In this document: piece after piece, positions 1-12,920 of the stretch
Position numbering within the stretch: the first letter of the stretch is position 1
Layout: the number at the start of each line of letters is the position of its first letter
DNA from: Stenocarpella maydis
Lineage: Eukaryota > Ascomycota > Sordariomycetes > Diaporthales > Diaporthaceae
DNA: 64,000 nucleotides
NCBI GenBank assembly: GCA_002270565.1
Contig: NQMI01000031.1
Span: 196,343 to 260,342, forward strand
Reading direction: 5' to 3'
Translations under genes and position numbers: made by a program
Notes under the pieces: model-generated
What the model was told of the DNA's origin: nothing
Database searches by the model: none
The model's input: only the letters and a program-made list of their open reading frames with translations

Positions 1-15
1 GCCGCGGCGACTCAC

Positions 16-282
16 GTAGTACTCGTCCCTGATGTCGACCTTGCGCCCTTGTCTGCCGACACCGAGCTCTTCCTCCCGTGTCATCTGCCGCACTCTTCTA
101 TCATGCTTCTCGTATCGAATAGCCGTTGCTGGCGTGAGGACGAAAGAGCCAGCAACAATGATCGACACAAAGGGCAAGCCGAAGAGGAGGAAGGGGCGCT
201 TTGCGAGGGCTGCCCGGTAGCGCGCCGCGAAGGTGTTTGCATCGGCGGACGAGACGTACTTCTTCTTTGGGAACACGCCCAT
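16..282 (-). CDS. COX16: COX16, cytochrome c oxidase assembly protein, 5' exon (partial)
   Basis: The minus strand encodes 89 residues starting MGVFPKKKYVSSADANTFAA and ending in a consensus donor GTGAGT at 15-10, so the rest of the gene lies beyond the left edge. Seen: a short basic N-terminus, one membrane segment (FLLFGLPFVSIIVAGSFVLT), then a charged stretch with IRYEKHDRRVRQ and EEELGVGRQGRK. These are hallmarks of Cox16, an inner-mitochondrial-membrane protein that acts in maturation of Cox2 and joining of cytochrome oxidase modules. The intron falls in phase 0 after DIRDEYY. It is transcribed divergently from the PDI-like gene at 697, with about 414 bp between start codons. Identity is well supported by the motif order; the C-terminus cannot be checked. 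Confidence 0.88.
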
Positions 283-696
283 CGTGGGTTGGTTGCCCTT
301 GGGACTATAACGGGGGTGGCGCTAAGTGCAGTCAGATGGCTGTTGCATAGCCGATGCAGGCCAGGGAAGCTCTCACGCTTGCGACCACGCAGTAAATTGC
401 TGGCCCTGTTGGCTGGTGGTGGGTGAGGTAGAGTGGTTTGTCTGTTTGGTGGTGAGATTGACTGCCGCCATTGCTGCGGGAGCTGTCTGCCGAGCAGGGA
501 GAGCTCCAAACCCGAATGACCCTAAGCCTGAACAAGCCACAACAAGGGGGCAGGGTCATGGGCAGGGGGGATGTCATCACTATCCCTTGTGAACAGTTAA
601 ATCATCCACTAGATTCAATGCCTTTAAATCAGTCCCCCAGACGTTACTACGTCTCCTTTTATGCTCAATCGACCAAGGCAGAAGGAAAGGAGAAAC
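283..696. other. Divergent intergenic region between COX16 and the PDI-like gene
   Basis: This 414-bp stretch must hold the promoters of two divergent genes. Short open frames cross it on both strands but none has family features. I see no clear TATA box or other element I can name. Confidence 0.5.
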
Positions 697-2159
697 ATGA
701 CGTCTAGCTGGATAGTATGGCTGTCTTGTGTAGCGTTGACTGTGACATGCTGGGAACACTCGACCGCGGATGCGCTCAAGTCCCACCTTGCTGCACATGA
801 TGATGCTGTGCTTGTAGCTTGTAAGTGGGCAATTCCCGAAGCCAAAGCCTGAGCTGACTTTCGCTGTGTTTTGAAGTTGTTTCTGTAAGTCATATACGTC
901 TATCGTAAATTTCATACCTCCTTCGTCGACCCACGGCCGCTAAACAGTGCGTCATGTGGCAGCCAAGCGAGTGAGTCTCTCTGCCGCAGGCAAGAGGATG
1001 CCAAAGGGATTCGCTGACATTTGGAAAGATCGGAGACCCAGGCTCTTGGGAATGAGTGGCTTTCGGCATTTTCGCCTTCAGATTCCTCACTTCTAAGTAT
1101 CAACTGTGGTGCTGAGCCGAGCGTGTGTGCCGAGTACGACGTCAACTCTCACCCAACTCTGCGCGTCTTCCAGAGGGGCAATACTATAGCCACCTACTTG
1201 GGCCCTTTACGCGGCCCTGAGTGAGTAATTGCCTAACGTTCTATCCTCGAGCCCTTGGATGCTTACCAATGGCGGTGGTAAAGCATATCGAACTTCTTAT
1301 CTCGACTGGCAAGACCCATCGTGTCCGAGGTATCAACTGATAGTATTGATGCATTCAAAGGCATCGATGAGACAGTTTTCGTTGCTTACATTGGGCCGGA
1401 CAACAACGCAGCTCGAGAGGCCTTTGAAAGTATCGCAAAAAAATACAGAGCGGAGTTCACCTTCGGACTAGTCCCTGATGCCATCATCACCAAAGAGGGG
1501 AGCTCGGTCTCGCCCACCATTGCGTGCCACCTGAAGGAGGGAGGTACTGTCACCACAAGGACCACCTCCTTCACCGATTCAGGGGCACTAGAAAAGTTCG
1601 TTTTTGAGGCATCGAGGCCTGTAGTTGGGGAGTTGACCAGGTATAATCAGCAGAGACTGCTCGATGTGAGTCATCCACCACACCATAAGCCAAGAACGCT
1701 CCAGACAGGCTTGAACTAACCGGAGCGCTCGCCCAGCGTGGATGGCCGATGGTTTACCTGTTTGCAAAGACTGAAGATGAGCGTTCGGGGCTTCGAACGG
1801 AACTATACAGCTTTGCCAAGGGATACTACGACTCGCTGACCTGCGTGACGGTCGACCCCGAGCATTTCCCAGAGCTCCAAGAGAAGCTGGGGCTTGAGCC
1901 CGGTGTCTTCCCCTCAGGGGCTGTTCATCAGTTGTCCACAGACAGGATCTATCCGTACCCGCGGAACTTGCCCGTGGACTCGCATGCGCTGCAGAAGTGG
2001 GGACTGGATGTTTGGCAAGGGCGCATCAAACCATGGACTCCTCCTGCTGCGGCGGCATCGCCGGATAGCCCTGGCCCGACCAAGAGGGCGAAGAGGAAGA
2101 TCTCCTTGGCCAATATCCCGGGCGTGACCATCAAGATCGCAGGACATGATGAACTGTAG
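697..2159 (+). CDS. ER-resident protein disulfide isomerase-like protein lacking CXXC
   Basis: Exons are 697-820, a poorly resolved junction, about 1029-1220, 1284-1665 and 1737-2159. The last two introns (1221-1283, 1666-1736) have clean donors and phases. The start at 697 gives a signal peptide (MTSSWIVWLSCVALTVTC). The stop follows GHDEL, a fungal ER-retention signal. The middle matches the thioredoxin-fold order of PDI: an a-type domain (EYDVNSHPTLRVFQRG with the conserved cis-Pro), a b domain after RPIVSEVSTDSIDAFKGIDE, and a b' domain after RGWPMVYLFAKT. No CXXC/CGHC active site occurs in any frame-consistent exon, so oxidoreductase activity is unlikely; a chaperone or client-binding role is inferred. 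The junction between 820 and 1029 is uncertain: it may use an 8-nt microexon near 876-883 (encoding FVS) and an acceptor at 1028 or 1035. About 400 residues. Confidence 0.78.
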
Positions 2160-2879
2160 ATCACTTGCGCTGCCTTGGGTGGCTTGGTTTCGGGGCTGCA
2201 GTTGAATTCCGGACCCTGAATCCTGATGTGCGAGGTTGGAGTGGCGGATAATGAGCCCTGTCATCACCATTCCAGACGAATATCCTCTCATTCGGTGATA
2301 CATGCCAACGTTTCGCCGTGCATCAAGTGGCGAGTTGATGGGCATCACCATCATCGTCGATAGGCTGAATGCCCCCTTACGCGGTCGATATCGTCGGGGC
2401 CACAGTGTTGACGGGCGGTTGAGGCCGGCTGGGATCTGTCTTGTATTCGCATAGCGGATAACGAGGGCCCAAAAACATGCCTTTGGCTTGAATCCAGTGA
2501 GTTCCAACAAATAATACGAAGATTGTTCAAAAATTGATTTCCCAGCACCTCTGGAAATTCCATGTCTGAAATGCCCAGTTATGAGTATCCTGGCAGTGGC
2601 AGCCAACCGAGCGGTCCTCAGGACGAACTGGAAAATTGTGAACCAGGTAGATACAGCAGAGGCGCAGGGCGCTGCGGCTGAGTCAGCCCCCGCTGGAATG
2701 CTGGAATGAGCTCCTGCACATTGAACCTCGTGACATCGCGCCCCCCGGGTTCAACGCGTCGCGCTCCTCAAACCCCCGATATAGCTCTGCCCAGGTCCGT
2801 CGTCTCACCTGGCCCACGCATCTGTGCGGCGCCACTCTTTTGAGTGACCATCTTGAGATGAAGAGATCTGGCTAAGAAG
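2160..2879. other. Intergenic region upstream of the ATR-type kinase
   Basis: 720 bp without a supported gene. A long minus-strand open frame here (1914-2606) overlaps the 3' coding exon of the PDI-like gene and has no recognisable motif. The stretch presumably contains the 3' UTR of one gene and the promoter of the next. Confidence 0.5.
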
Positions 2880-5800
2880 ATGGCTGCAGAGTCACACAAT
2901 CGGGGTGGACCATCCGGTCATAGCACTGCGAATCTAGGCGCAACGGCGAACGGTGCGGCTCCTCCGTCGACCCTGGCTGCACAGCTCGCCGGCAATATCT
3001 CGACCTCGGCCAGGTCCTCGAGGCCGGACGAGGCCAGCGAGCTCAAGCGCCTCTTCGAGGAAATCGAGAGAGTCAAGATCAAACCAGACTCGTTGAAGAC
3101 GACAGACGAGCATGTGGAGCACAATCACATGCTGATATACGTCTACGCGCGCGTCATCCTCGACGGTCTCAAGTGGGACGACCCTTTCGCCAACCATGAG
3201 CAGCTCAAGGTCGAGACATTGACTGCCCTTCATTTTCTCACGGTCACAATCTCAGAAACCCCAATCGTTCTCACATTTACCACCAATGGCACCGCCTTTC
3301 TCCATCGCGGCTCTGAGCCGCTCTGGGCCTGGCTGTTCCCCAAGCTCCTCAGGATGCTGGGACACCCGCGCTGTCTAGCCTTATCTTCTGAGTTGGAATC
3401 GCTCTTCCGCCTTGTTCTCGTGACAGCAAGCACATCCGGCGGCCTGTGGAATGCCTGCGACCCCCTCTATGGCTACCTGCAGTCAAACTTCCGATGTAAG
3501 ACCAGCCCACCCCGCGTGCTGTCGCACCGCTAACCGCTACACAGCAATCATGGCATATCTGAGGTTAGCCTCACCAGCTGCCAGGCGCTCTGTAGATACC
3601 GAGCTACCCGATCACAACACCCTGGAATCGTTACTGCCCAGAGCAGACGTCGCCGGCGCCGTCCGCTGCCCAACTTACACCATTGGTGATGGAGAGCATG
3701 CCCTTCGGCACGCTACATGTCTCTTAAACGTCCTGCAAAGTGTTTCAGTGCTCGGGGCAGCGCAAAAACAATCAATCGCACCTTTCAGCAAGCATATCAT
3801 CTGGCTGATAGACTGCATCGAAGCGTTAAACGAAGAGCAGAAACGATGGAGAGACCACGCCAACTATAATCCAGTGGCTCTCTTGAACCAGGCCCTCGAC
3901 CTGATTTCCCCCCATACCGGGGTGGACCAAGTCGTGATGCACAAGTTGTATTCCGTAATTGTCTTGCTCGCAGCGGACGTTGCCGTGAATCAGACAGCGA
4001 CCTCAAATCATGAGCAGGTTGACTCGTCGGCCAACAAAGTGCTGGCTTTGGCCCTTGTCCAAATCGCTGACGTTGCCAACAAACAAAGGCCGATATCCAA
4101 ACTTGCTGCCTCTCAGCTACTTAAGCCACTGGAACAATTGCTCGCTGAAGGTGTCATCGGTGGCGACTCTGGCGATTTAATGGTATGTCCACCCTATTCG
4201 CGTTCGCTCCCCAACCATCTGACTCAGTACATAAAGCGATCCGTGACTCTGTTCCGTGAGGCTGTTGTCTTCCCTATAACCCAGCCATTCAGCTCCGGGC
4301 TCTCCCCAGAGCTGTTCGTGGATAAAAACCTGCGGCTGAAGGTCCGATCCATCGAGTCGAGGGCGCACTCGCCATCTGACCAGGAGCGGCTCGTTAAGCG
4401 TAGAAAGATCGCCCAGGAGTCCTCAGCAGTGTCATATGTTCTCAAGCAACTCTCTCGGTTACTTGGCCTGCCACAAGCGACGAGTTTGAGACAGCTTGAA
4501 AAACGCATCTTGTAAGCTCCGCTGAAAGACTGTGGGGCTAGGCCCTGCTGACCACGGGCAATAGGGACTCTTTCCCAGCCGCTACTGAAGCTGCGCGCTG
4601 TTCGGTCATCGACTTAATCGCTCGTATTCCTTGCGCAGCTGACAACTCCATTGGCTCCGGGTCTGTTGGCCAGCATATTCTGCAATGCTCATTTTGCTCC
4701 AAACCCGACGTAACTGTACCACGACCGCCATGTACTGATCCAGCTTCTGCGGCCTTGGCCGGCTCTATCTTCACCAAGCTTATATGCTTGCCAGAATTTC
4801 GCGAGTCACGCCGTCCACGGGTCGCCGCGATGATAGCTCTGCGGCGTATTGTGATACACTCGAAAAGCCCCGAGATGTTAGACCTGGAGAAATCAGCTAT
4901 TGGCCAGTGGTGCTTGTCGACCCTCCAAAGCTCCCTCAGAGAGCTCCGTATCGCAGCCGGCAGGGCGATCGTCCTTTTCTTGCGACCAGCTATCGGCCAA
5001 GATGTTGGGGTGCAAATTCTGAATCGGAACACGGCTAACGCCTTAGGGTTTTTGCGGTCCATCTCCGATAAAAATGAGCCAAGGATCAACGAGACATCAC
5101 TGATGGCCTGGGGCCAGCTGGGCAGAGTGGTCTCAGATGAAGGACTCAATCTCGTCTTAATCAAGATGTTGGGCTTTCTTGGCCACCAGAACCCTATTGT
5201 CTCTGCGGTTGCATTGAACGAGATCACAAATCTTGCGGCTTCTCGTAGGACAACGCCGCGGCGTCTCCTGGAGCCTTTCTGGAGAAGCCTTGCTTATTCA
5301 ACCGTCAAAGATATGCTCACCCGGCCTCAGACCACGCAAATGGTTGCGGACCTCCTGAGAACCAGCGTGGCAGAACTGCTTCTACTCATCCAGTCTCATG
5401 CTTTGCCATGGCTTGTGCTACATGGGAAGAAAGATATCATACACAAGTTCTCCGAGGCCAGAAGAGATGAGCACTTACAAGACATGTTTTTGGATGAGTC
5501 GAATCTCAGTGCCATCTTGGCACGTCTCTTTGTACAGGATGAGGCCAATATGGAAAAGTTCTCGATGTCAGCGCTGGTCAATGTCTGCCCGACGTTTAGC
5601 GGCACTGCCCTCACAGAGGTATTGAGAACCAGTCCTGTCCTGACCATCTTAGACCTCCTCAGGATGAGTGTGGAGGGAGACGAATCGACCAAGACCTCTG
5701 TAAGCACACTATCGACCTGGCCAGCCTCCGTACCGATGACTAATGAGAAATAGGCACACTCTGCCCTAACCATGGTGGCGAACTTGCTGATGGTTGCTCC

Positions 5801-8800
5801 CCGAGATGGAAAGAGAAAGGGAGGTCATCACATCATCGGCCGTCTCCTCCGGGAACATGTTCTCGGGTTGTCGGCGCGCATGGTCGAAGTCATTAACAAT
5901 ACCTTGCCTGTTCCTCCACCTATGCGGGAACGCAAACTCTGTATCAAGGTCATGGAAGAAATGGTAGTGCTGGCCAAGGAGTATATCCACATAGCCCGAC
6001 CACAGGTACGCAGTCGCGGTCGATTTCCATGCTCTATCTACTGACCAAGTCCTGCAGATATCTGTCTGTCTTCTGTCCGCTCTGTCATTAGACGAGCTGA
6101 GAACAACCGCGTTCGCGTGTTGGTACTCCATGGTGACTCATTTGGGAGAGGAGGATGTTGAAGAGCTCATTGAGACGACGTTTTTCATCATTGGACAGTA
6201 CTGGTCCTGTTTTGCAGAGGAGAGCCGAGAAAAGTGCAAAAGTCTGCTGGGGTTCCTGCTCAACAACCACGAGACAGTCCTGAACGACTCAATTGGCAAA
6301 CTTCCGTCACTGAGCCATATTGGCGAGCTTTCCGAGCTCTGGAAAACAATCAGTGTACGCCGGCCCTCACTCGACACACGCGCCGCCTTCGCCTTGTTTA
6401 TCGACAGATTGCGTCACGAAAATGCTGGTGTTGTTGAGAAAGGCCTGCTTGAGCTCTCGGAATACCTACGCCAGAACCAAGGTTACCTGCAGGCTTCAGC
6501 CATCAGCGAGCAGCCCGACAGCGTCGTGAAGAATCTTGCCCGAGCGCTGTTGGACTCTACCTCCAAGTACAGCGGGATAAACCCTAATATTGCTCGACTC
6601 TGTTCAGAGTGTATTGGCTTGATGGGCTGCTTGGACTCAAATAGGCTTGAGACTGTTCGGGAGCAGCGAGAGTTCATTGCCCTTTCCAACTTTACGGATG
6701 CGGACGAAACCACGGATTTCGCTGCATTCGTTCTGCAGGAGGTACTTGTCAAGTCTTTCGTGTCCACCACGGACTCTAGCCTGCAGGGCTTTCTGTCCTA
6801 TGTCATGCAAGAGCTTTTGGAGAGATGTGACTTCAAGGCAGCCGTTGGCCTCCAGGGAAATGAGGGTGAGCGCATCTATCGAAAATGGTTGAACATGCCA
6901 GAAAGCGTGCGGGATGTTCTCTTGCCCTTCCTGACATCCAGGTACAAGCTTGCACCCATGCCGAGCTTCAAGACTGAGTACCCCATCTTCCGTGCTGGGC
7001 GCTCATACGCCAACTGGCTCCGGCAGTTTACGCTGGACTTGCTACACAAGGGGCAGAATCAATTTGCAGACATCATATTCGACCCGCTGAGTCGGGCTAT
7101 CCGGGTCAAGGACTTATCGGTGGCAATTTTCATGCTCCCGTACCTGGTCGTCCACATCACCCTCGGCAACAAGAGCACGCAACAGGAAAAGAATGAAGTG
7201 TGGGACGAGCTGCTGGGCATCTTGAAACAAGAAGTTCCCGAGAATGCTTCATATTTGGAGAGGGAGGACAGAAAGCTCTTTTGCGAGGTATGTGGTTCGC
7301 CAAATACCCAATCCCTTCCGCTGACGAAATTAGGCCGTATTTCGAGTCATCGACTACGCGATGAGGTTTTTGCAGGTGAAGCGATCGAAGCGGCTCAGCA
7401 AAGTCGATGAGAGTAACCTCGTACTTCTCCAGAAACGGCTGGACTCCATCCCGCCAGAGCTAGTATCGCAGCGTGCTATCGACTGCAAGCAATACGCGCG
7501 GGCCCTATTCCACCTCGAACCACATATTTTGCGCCAACAAGAGGAACACGGCGAAGACGCCGAGAATATTCAACAGGCTTTGGACTCCCTGCAGCACGTG
7601 TATGCCCACATTGATGAACCGGATGGCCTCGAGGGAGTGTCCGCCAATCTTAAGGTCATCGACCTCAAGCAGCAAATCCTCAGCCACAGGAAGGCAGGGA
7701 GGTGGTCGAGGGCGCAGGCTTGGTGCGAAGTTCAGCTGGCGGAGGATCCCCACAACATAGACGTGCAAATCGACCTGTTAACCTGTCTCAAGGAGTCGGG
7801 CCAATATGGTAAGAACACCCCCACTCTTCGTCATGAGGCCCTTGCCTGTCATTGCTAACACCACACAGATGTCTTGTTGAACCATGTCGGAGGCTTAGAC
7901 ACCGACGGGCCTTGGATTAACAAGATCGCACCCTTTGCAGTGGAAGCCGCTTGGGCCACTGGAAGATGGGACACCCTCAGGAAGTACTTGGGCTCCTACA
8001 AGTCCGTCCATCATCTGGATGATTTCAACCTTGGGGTAGGATCAGCGCTCCTGGCACTCAAGGATGATCAGATAGAAAGCTTCGTCAACCAGCTCCAGGA
8101 GCTAAAGGAGAAAACTGCTTCCTCAATGTCCCTGTCGGCCACATCCTCACTTCAGGCTGCCCATGACGCCATGCTTAGATGCCACGTCATCGCAGACCTC
8201 GAAATTATTGCAGGAAACCACAAGAAGGAAGCAGCCGACCAGCAAGATGTCATGACCTCGTTGGATCGTCGACTGGAGGTGCTGGGTGCGTACGTGAGTG
8301 ACAAACAGTACGTGCTGGGAATAAGACGAGCGGCGATGGAGCTGATGAGGTGAGCATCAAGATTAGCAACCTGTTCTTTACATCCGCTGACGTTCGAAGG
8401 CCGAAATTCTCGGACGGAGATATTTCATCTCTGTGGCTATCAAGCGCAAGACTAGCTCGAAAGGCAGACTCGCTCCCTCAGTCTTTCAACGCCGTACTAC
8501 ACGCTTCGCAGCTTGGAGATGGCTCGGCTACCATTGAGAATGCCAGGCTGTTGTGGAAAGAGGGCCATCACAGGAAGGCCATTCAAATCCTCGAGAACGC
8601 CATCCAGACGAACTCGTTCATTGGATACAACCTCGGGCCTGCTGCTCCTACGTCAAGTAAAGGCCCCGAGGTGCAGAGAAACTTGTTGACAGCGCGAGCG
8701 CACCTCCTCTTGGCTAAATGGCAAGACTCGGCAGGACAGACTCACGCCAGTGCTTTGAGGGCGCAGTATCAGCAGGCTGCAAAGACGCACGCAATGTGGG

Positions 8801-10632
8801 AGAAGGGCCACTATTACCTCGGACGTCATTACAAGAAAGTTCTCGAGTCTGAGAAGGCATTGAGTCCTGACGAACAGAGCGATGAGTACCTCACTGGAGA
8901 GACGGCCAAACTGGTCATTGAGAATTACCTCCGGTCACTGAACTACGGCACCAAATATCTGTACCAGACCCTGCCACGTATTCTCTCATTGTGGATGGAC
9001 CTAGGAGCTCATCTCGACAAGGCCCCCGAAGGGAAGATATCACTGTCCAGGGAATTAGCCCAACGGAGGAAGACCGTGTTGCACGAGCTCAACAAGTACT
9101 TCTACAAACACATGCAGCGCATGCCTGCTTACATATTCTACACAGCAATGCCGCAAATCGTGGCCCGTATTGCTCATCCGAACCCAGATATCTTCACTCA
9201 CCTGCAGCACATCATCATCAAGGTTGTCGAGGCACATCCGCGGCAGGCCTTGTGGGGTCTCTTTGCCATCATGACCACCAGGCAGTCGTCTGACCGGTCG
9301 AAACGCGGTTCTCAGCTGCTCATGCATGTCCGTAACAGCACGGGAAAGAGGGTGGACGGCTCAGCGTACGACCTGCGGCAGCTGCTGAGGATGGGCGAAA
9401 AATTGGCCGAGCAGCTGCTTTTGGCTTGCAATAATGGCGACTTCCAGAGCAATAGGACAACGCATGCCAGCATGACTCGCGACCTCAACTTCAACCATAA
9501 GTGCACGCCTTGCCCCTTGGTAGTACCTATCGAGGCTTGTCTCACAGCCACACTGCCTACCCTCACAGACAATATCAAGAAACACAAAGCGTTCTCGAGG
9601 GACGTGGTGGCAATCGACTCGTTCTTGGATGACGTCCTTGTCCTGGGCTCTCTCGCGAAACCCCGCCGACTGACGGCGAGGGGGACAGATGGAAAACTAT
9701 ACAACCTGTTGATCAAGCCAAAGGACGACCTGCGGACAGACCAGCGACTGATGGAATTCAACAGCATGATCAACCGGTCTCTGAAACGGGATGCCGAAAG
9801 CAGCCGCAGGCAACTCTACATCCGGACGTACGCGGTGACACCGCTGAACGAGGAATGCGGTATCCTCGAGTGGGTTGACGGGCTGAAGACACTGCGTGAC
9901 ATCCTGCTGGGCCTGTATAAGCCCCGGGGGGTGGTCCCCAACTACGTCCAGATTGCGCAGATGATGAAAGAGGCCTCGACGTCGGAAAAGAACCTACCGC
10001 TCTTTACAGAGCACGTCCTTGGCATGTTCCCGCCGGTGCTTCCAAGCTGGTTCATCTCGCAGTTTCCAAACCCGTCGGCCTGGTTCGCGGCGCGGCTGAA
10101 GTACACGCGGTCGTGCGCGGTCATGTCGATGGTGGGCACGATCCTGGGTCTGGGCGACAGGCATGGGGAGAACGTACTTCTGGAGGAGGGTAACGGCGGG
10201 GTGTTCCACGTGGACTTCAACTGCCTGTTTGACAAGGGGCTGACGTTTGCACAACCGGAGCGGGTGCCGTTCCGGCTGACGCACAACATGGTGGCTGCGA
10301 TGGGGATCTACGGGTATGAAGGGCCGTTCAGACAGTGCAGCGAGCTGACGCTGTCGATCCTGCGGCAGCAGGAGGAGACGCTGATGACGATCCTGGAGGC
10401 ATTCATCTATGACCCTACGCTGGACCTGCAGAGGGACAAGAAGCGCAAGAGCGACGTGGTGAAGCTGAACCCGACGAGCGTGGTAGAGAGCATCAAGAGG
10501 AAAGTCCGGGGCTTCATCGGCGACGAGAGCATCCCGCTGGGCGTGGAGGGCCAGGTGGAAGAGCTGGTGAAGCAGGCGACGGACCCGAGGAACCTGTCGG
10601 CCATGTACATTGGGTGGTGTGCTTTCCTGTAG
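2880..10632 (+). CDS. MEC1: ATR/Mec1-type PI3K-like checkpoint kinase
   Basis: Nine exons: 2880-3495, 3545-4182, 4228-4511, 4565-5699, 5754-6005, 6058-7287, 7334-7808, 7869-8349 and 8400-10632. They join in frame into 2447 residues, typical of fungal ATR orthologues (Mec1, Rad3, UvsB, Mus-9). Seen: a long helical-repeat N-terminus, a FAT-like region (about residues 1500-1950, e.g. FNAVLHASQLGD), a PI3K-like kinase domain from about residue 2110 with catalytic loop LGLGDRHGENVLL (about 2287), the metal-binding stretch FHVDFNCLFDKG, and a terminal FATC ending MYIGWCAFL. THNMVAAMGIYGYEGPFR and the FATC ending fit ATR rather than ATM or TOR. Known role: with its partner (Ddc2/ATRIP) it senses RPA-coated single-stranded DNA and starts the replication/damage checkpoint. 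The 4183-4227 intron is 45 nt with no stop, so its removal is uncertain; all other introns are forced by frame or stops. Confidence 0.95.
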
Positions 10633-11650
10633 GTGCATAAGGGTGGCACCATATTGATATTGGAGCAGGTTCTGGTTGGGGCTGTCGTGTTGCATGCAGG
10701 AAGCAACCACATGAGGCCTCGACACACACTCAGCGGCGCGGCCTACATGTCGGCACACGGGTATCCACAGGCCAAGCCCCCAGTATGTGCCACAGTATGC
10801 AATCCTGCCAGAAACGGTTGATGGTGGGAATAACCAGATAGATGCTGACGTACTGGTGATGCTATGCGTAGCGACACTTCACGCTGGCACATTGTCTACC
10901 TAGGTAGGTCGACAGATCGATCGATACACTGCTGTTGATTGGTTTCCAAGCTCGCAGCCCCCACGCGGTAAATCTGTATCAAATCAAGTCGTCTCACATG
11001 TCAGCGAAAGAGGACCGGGAGCTGCTTCTCTGGGCTGTCTTCTCTGTTTCACGAAGCGTCAGGCACCGACCGGGGGAGGGAGGAGGAGGGGGGAGGAGGG
11101 ACTAGGAGGGTGGTGGAGGATGGTCGGAGGGTGGTCGGAGCTTGACAAACGAAGCAAGCAGCATTGCAGCACTGCAGCACAAACAAAGCAACGGGAAAGT
11201 GCCACTGCACAGCAACCACTCAGCGTCCACCTCGCCCCGTCGCCCCCTCACCAGGCCAAACCCAACCTCCCTCTCTCCCCTGTGTTTTCCTCTGCCCTGC
11301 GTTTCCATACAAAGGACAAAATAGTCTTCCTTCATTCCCGTCGGCGTCTACCGCCAGATAATTCATTTATTTCATCTTCAACCTCGTTCCAAATCTCCGT
11401 CGCCGGCTTTTGCGGGCGGTCTATTACCTGCGCGCGTCGCCGCGACTGACCTGATCAACGCGACCGCGGGCGAGGCCCACAGCACGTCAGTTCCTCGCAG
11501 CGCTATCTGAAAAGTTGCATCGTGCCACGAACCCCCCTCCCAAACTCACCCAAGCAACCTCATTTTCACTGCTGTGCGGCAAGACAGCTCTTTCCCAACC
11601 GTCCCATTGCTCGTTCAATTCGTAACTTGGACGACAAAAACATCTTCAAA
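10633..11650. other. Intergenic/promoter region upstream of the PARP-type zinc-finger gene
   Basis: About 1 kb with no supported gene. It contains a perfect palindrome TACCTAGGTA at 10897-10906, a G/A-rich tract at about 11070-11140 and a pyrimidine-rich stretch from about 11220 to 11640, usual for a fungal 5' leader. The ATG at 11651 sits in a good context (TTCAAAATG). Confidence 0.5.
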
Positions 11651-12920
11651 ATGCCCTATCGAATTGGTAGGCCAGCCCAGCCAGCCAGCCCGTCCTCCAC
11701 GCGTCTCCCATGCATCCCTTGGGTCCTGGCGCGTAGTGACGACAGATGACAAGTCCAAGTTCAGCCGCGCTAACATTCTTCACCAGAGATTTCCCCCAAC
11801 AACCGTGCTGGTTGCCAAGACACCCAGTGCAAGAAGGAACAGGTCAAGATCAAGAAGGGCGAGCCACGCTTCGGAACCTGGGTCGAGATCAATGAAAGGG
11901 GCTCCTGGAGATGGAAGCACTGGTAAGCACAGCCCTCCTCGAGCTCTGCTTGCGCCTGTTCCATGGTCCCGGTGCTTTTCTGAATTTTCTGTCTGCAGGG
12001 GTTGCGTCTCCGGCAAGCAGATTGAGAATCTGCGTGATTCCATCCTCAACGGTGAGTCGTATGATTTCGGCATGATCGACGGCTACGATGAGCTTGGGTA
12101 GGTGCTGCCTGCTTCCCCTTGGCGTAACAAGCAGCCTAACCGCTGCTGCAGCAACCCTGAGGTCCAGGCCAAGATCCGCACCGCTATGATCGAGGGCAAG
12201 ATCGCGGATGAGGACTTCAACGGCGACTATGAGTATAACGTTCTGGGCCAGCCAGGCATCCGTGGCCGTGCGACCACGAAGAAAGCTGATAGTGACGACG
12301 AGGATGGCGAGGGCCAAGTAAGTGGATACCTTCAAGCTTTGCATGCAACAAAATGCTGATGATGTCCCCAGGACGGTGATGCTACACCGGCCAAGAAGCC
12401 AGCCACGAAGCCAGCCAAGAAGCCAGCCAAGAAGCGTGGCCGCAAGAAGGCTGGTGACGATACCGAGGACGAAGAGGAGCAGGAGCAGGCTGAGGCTCCC
12501 CCGGCTAAGAAGGCCAGGGCCGGCAAGGCCCACGAGGAATCCGACGATGATGATGATACCCCCCTCGCCAAGGCTCGCAAGACAAAGGGACGAACCAGGA
12601 AGGCAAAGCCGGAGCCAGAGGCTGATGAGGAAGCCGCCGTCGAAGCTGAGGCTCCCAAGAAGAGGACTCGGGCCAAGAAGGCAAAGCCGGAGCCTGAGAC
12701 GGACGATGAGCCTGCCATTGAGCAGCCCAAGAAGAAGGGACGTGCTAAGAAAGCCAAGGTCGAGCCCGAGACCGACGAGGATGCACCTGGGGAGCCGGAG
12801 CCACTGCCCGTTGCCAAGATGGGCGGCAAAAAGAAGAAGGCCGCTGCCAACGGCGACGGTCACGAGGATGAGGCTCCAAAAGCCGCTCCTGCAAGGCGGA
12901 GCCGACCCAAGAGGAAGTAA
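11651..12920 (+). CDS. PARP-type zinc-finger nuclear protein with Lys/Glu-rich tail
   Basis: Five exons: 11651-11666, 11787-11922, 11999-12097, 12152-12317 and 12372-12920, giving 321 residues with all phases consistent. The N-terminal third is a PARP-type zinc finger: GCQDTQCKKEQ, then GEPRFGTWVEI, SWRWKHWGCVSG and IENLRDSI, with Cys, Cys, His and Cys as the likely zinc ligands. The spacing between the first two Cys is four residues. Known: such fingers bind DNA breaks in PARP-1 and DNA ligase III, but here there is no catalytic domain. The C-terminal half is a low-complexity run of PAKK, KKRGRKK, RTRAKKAK and acidic patches, resembling AT-hook/histone-tail-like DNA-binding sequence; the phrase KAKPEPE or KAKVEPE recurs three times. 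A role in chromatin or the DNA-damage response is inferred. Confidence 0.85.

Noticed and set aside
1914..2606. 230-codon minus-strand open frame
   Set aside because: Overlaps the 3' exon of the PDI-like gene antisense and shows no motif.
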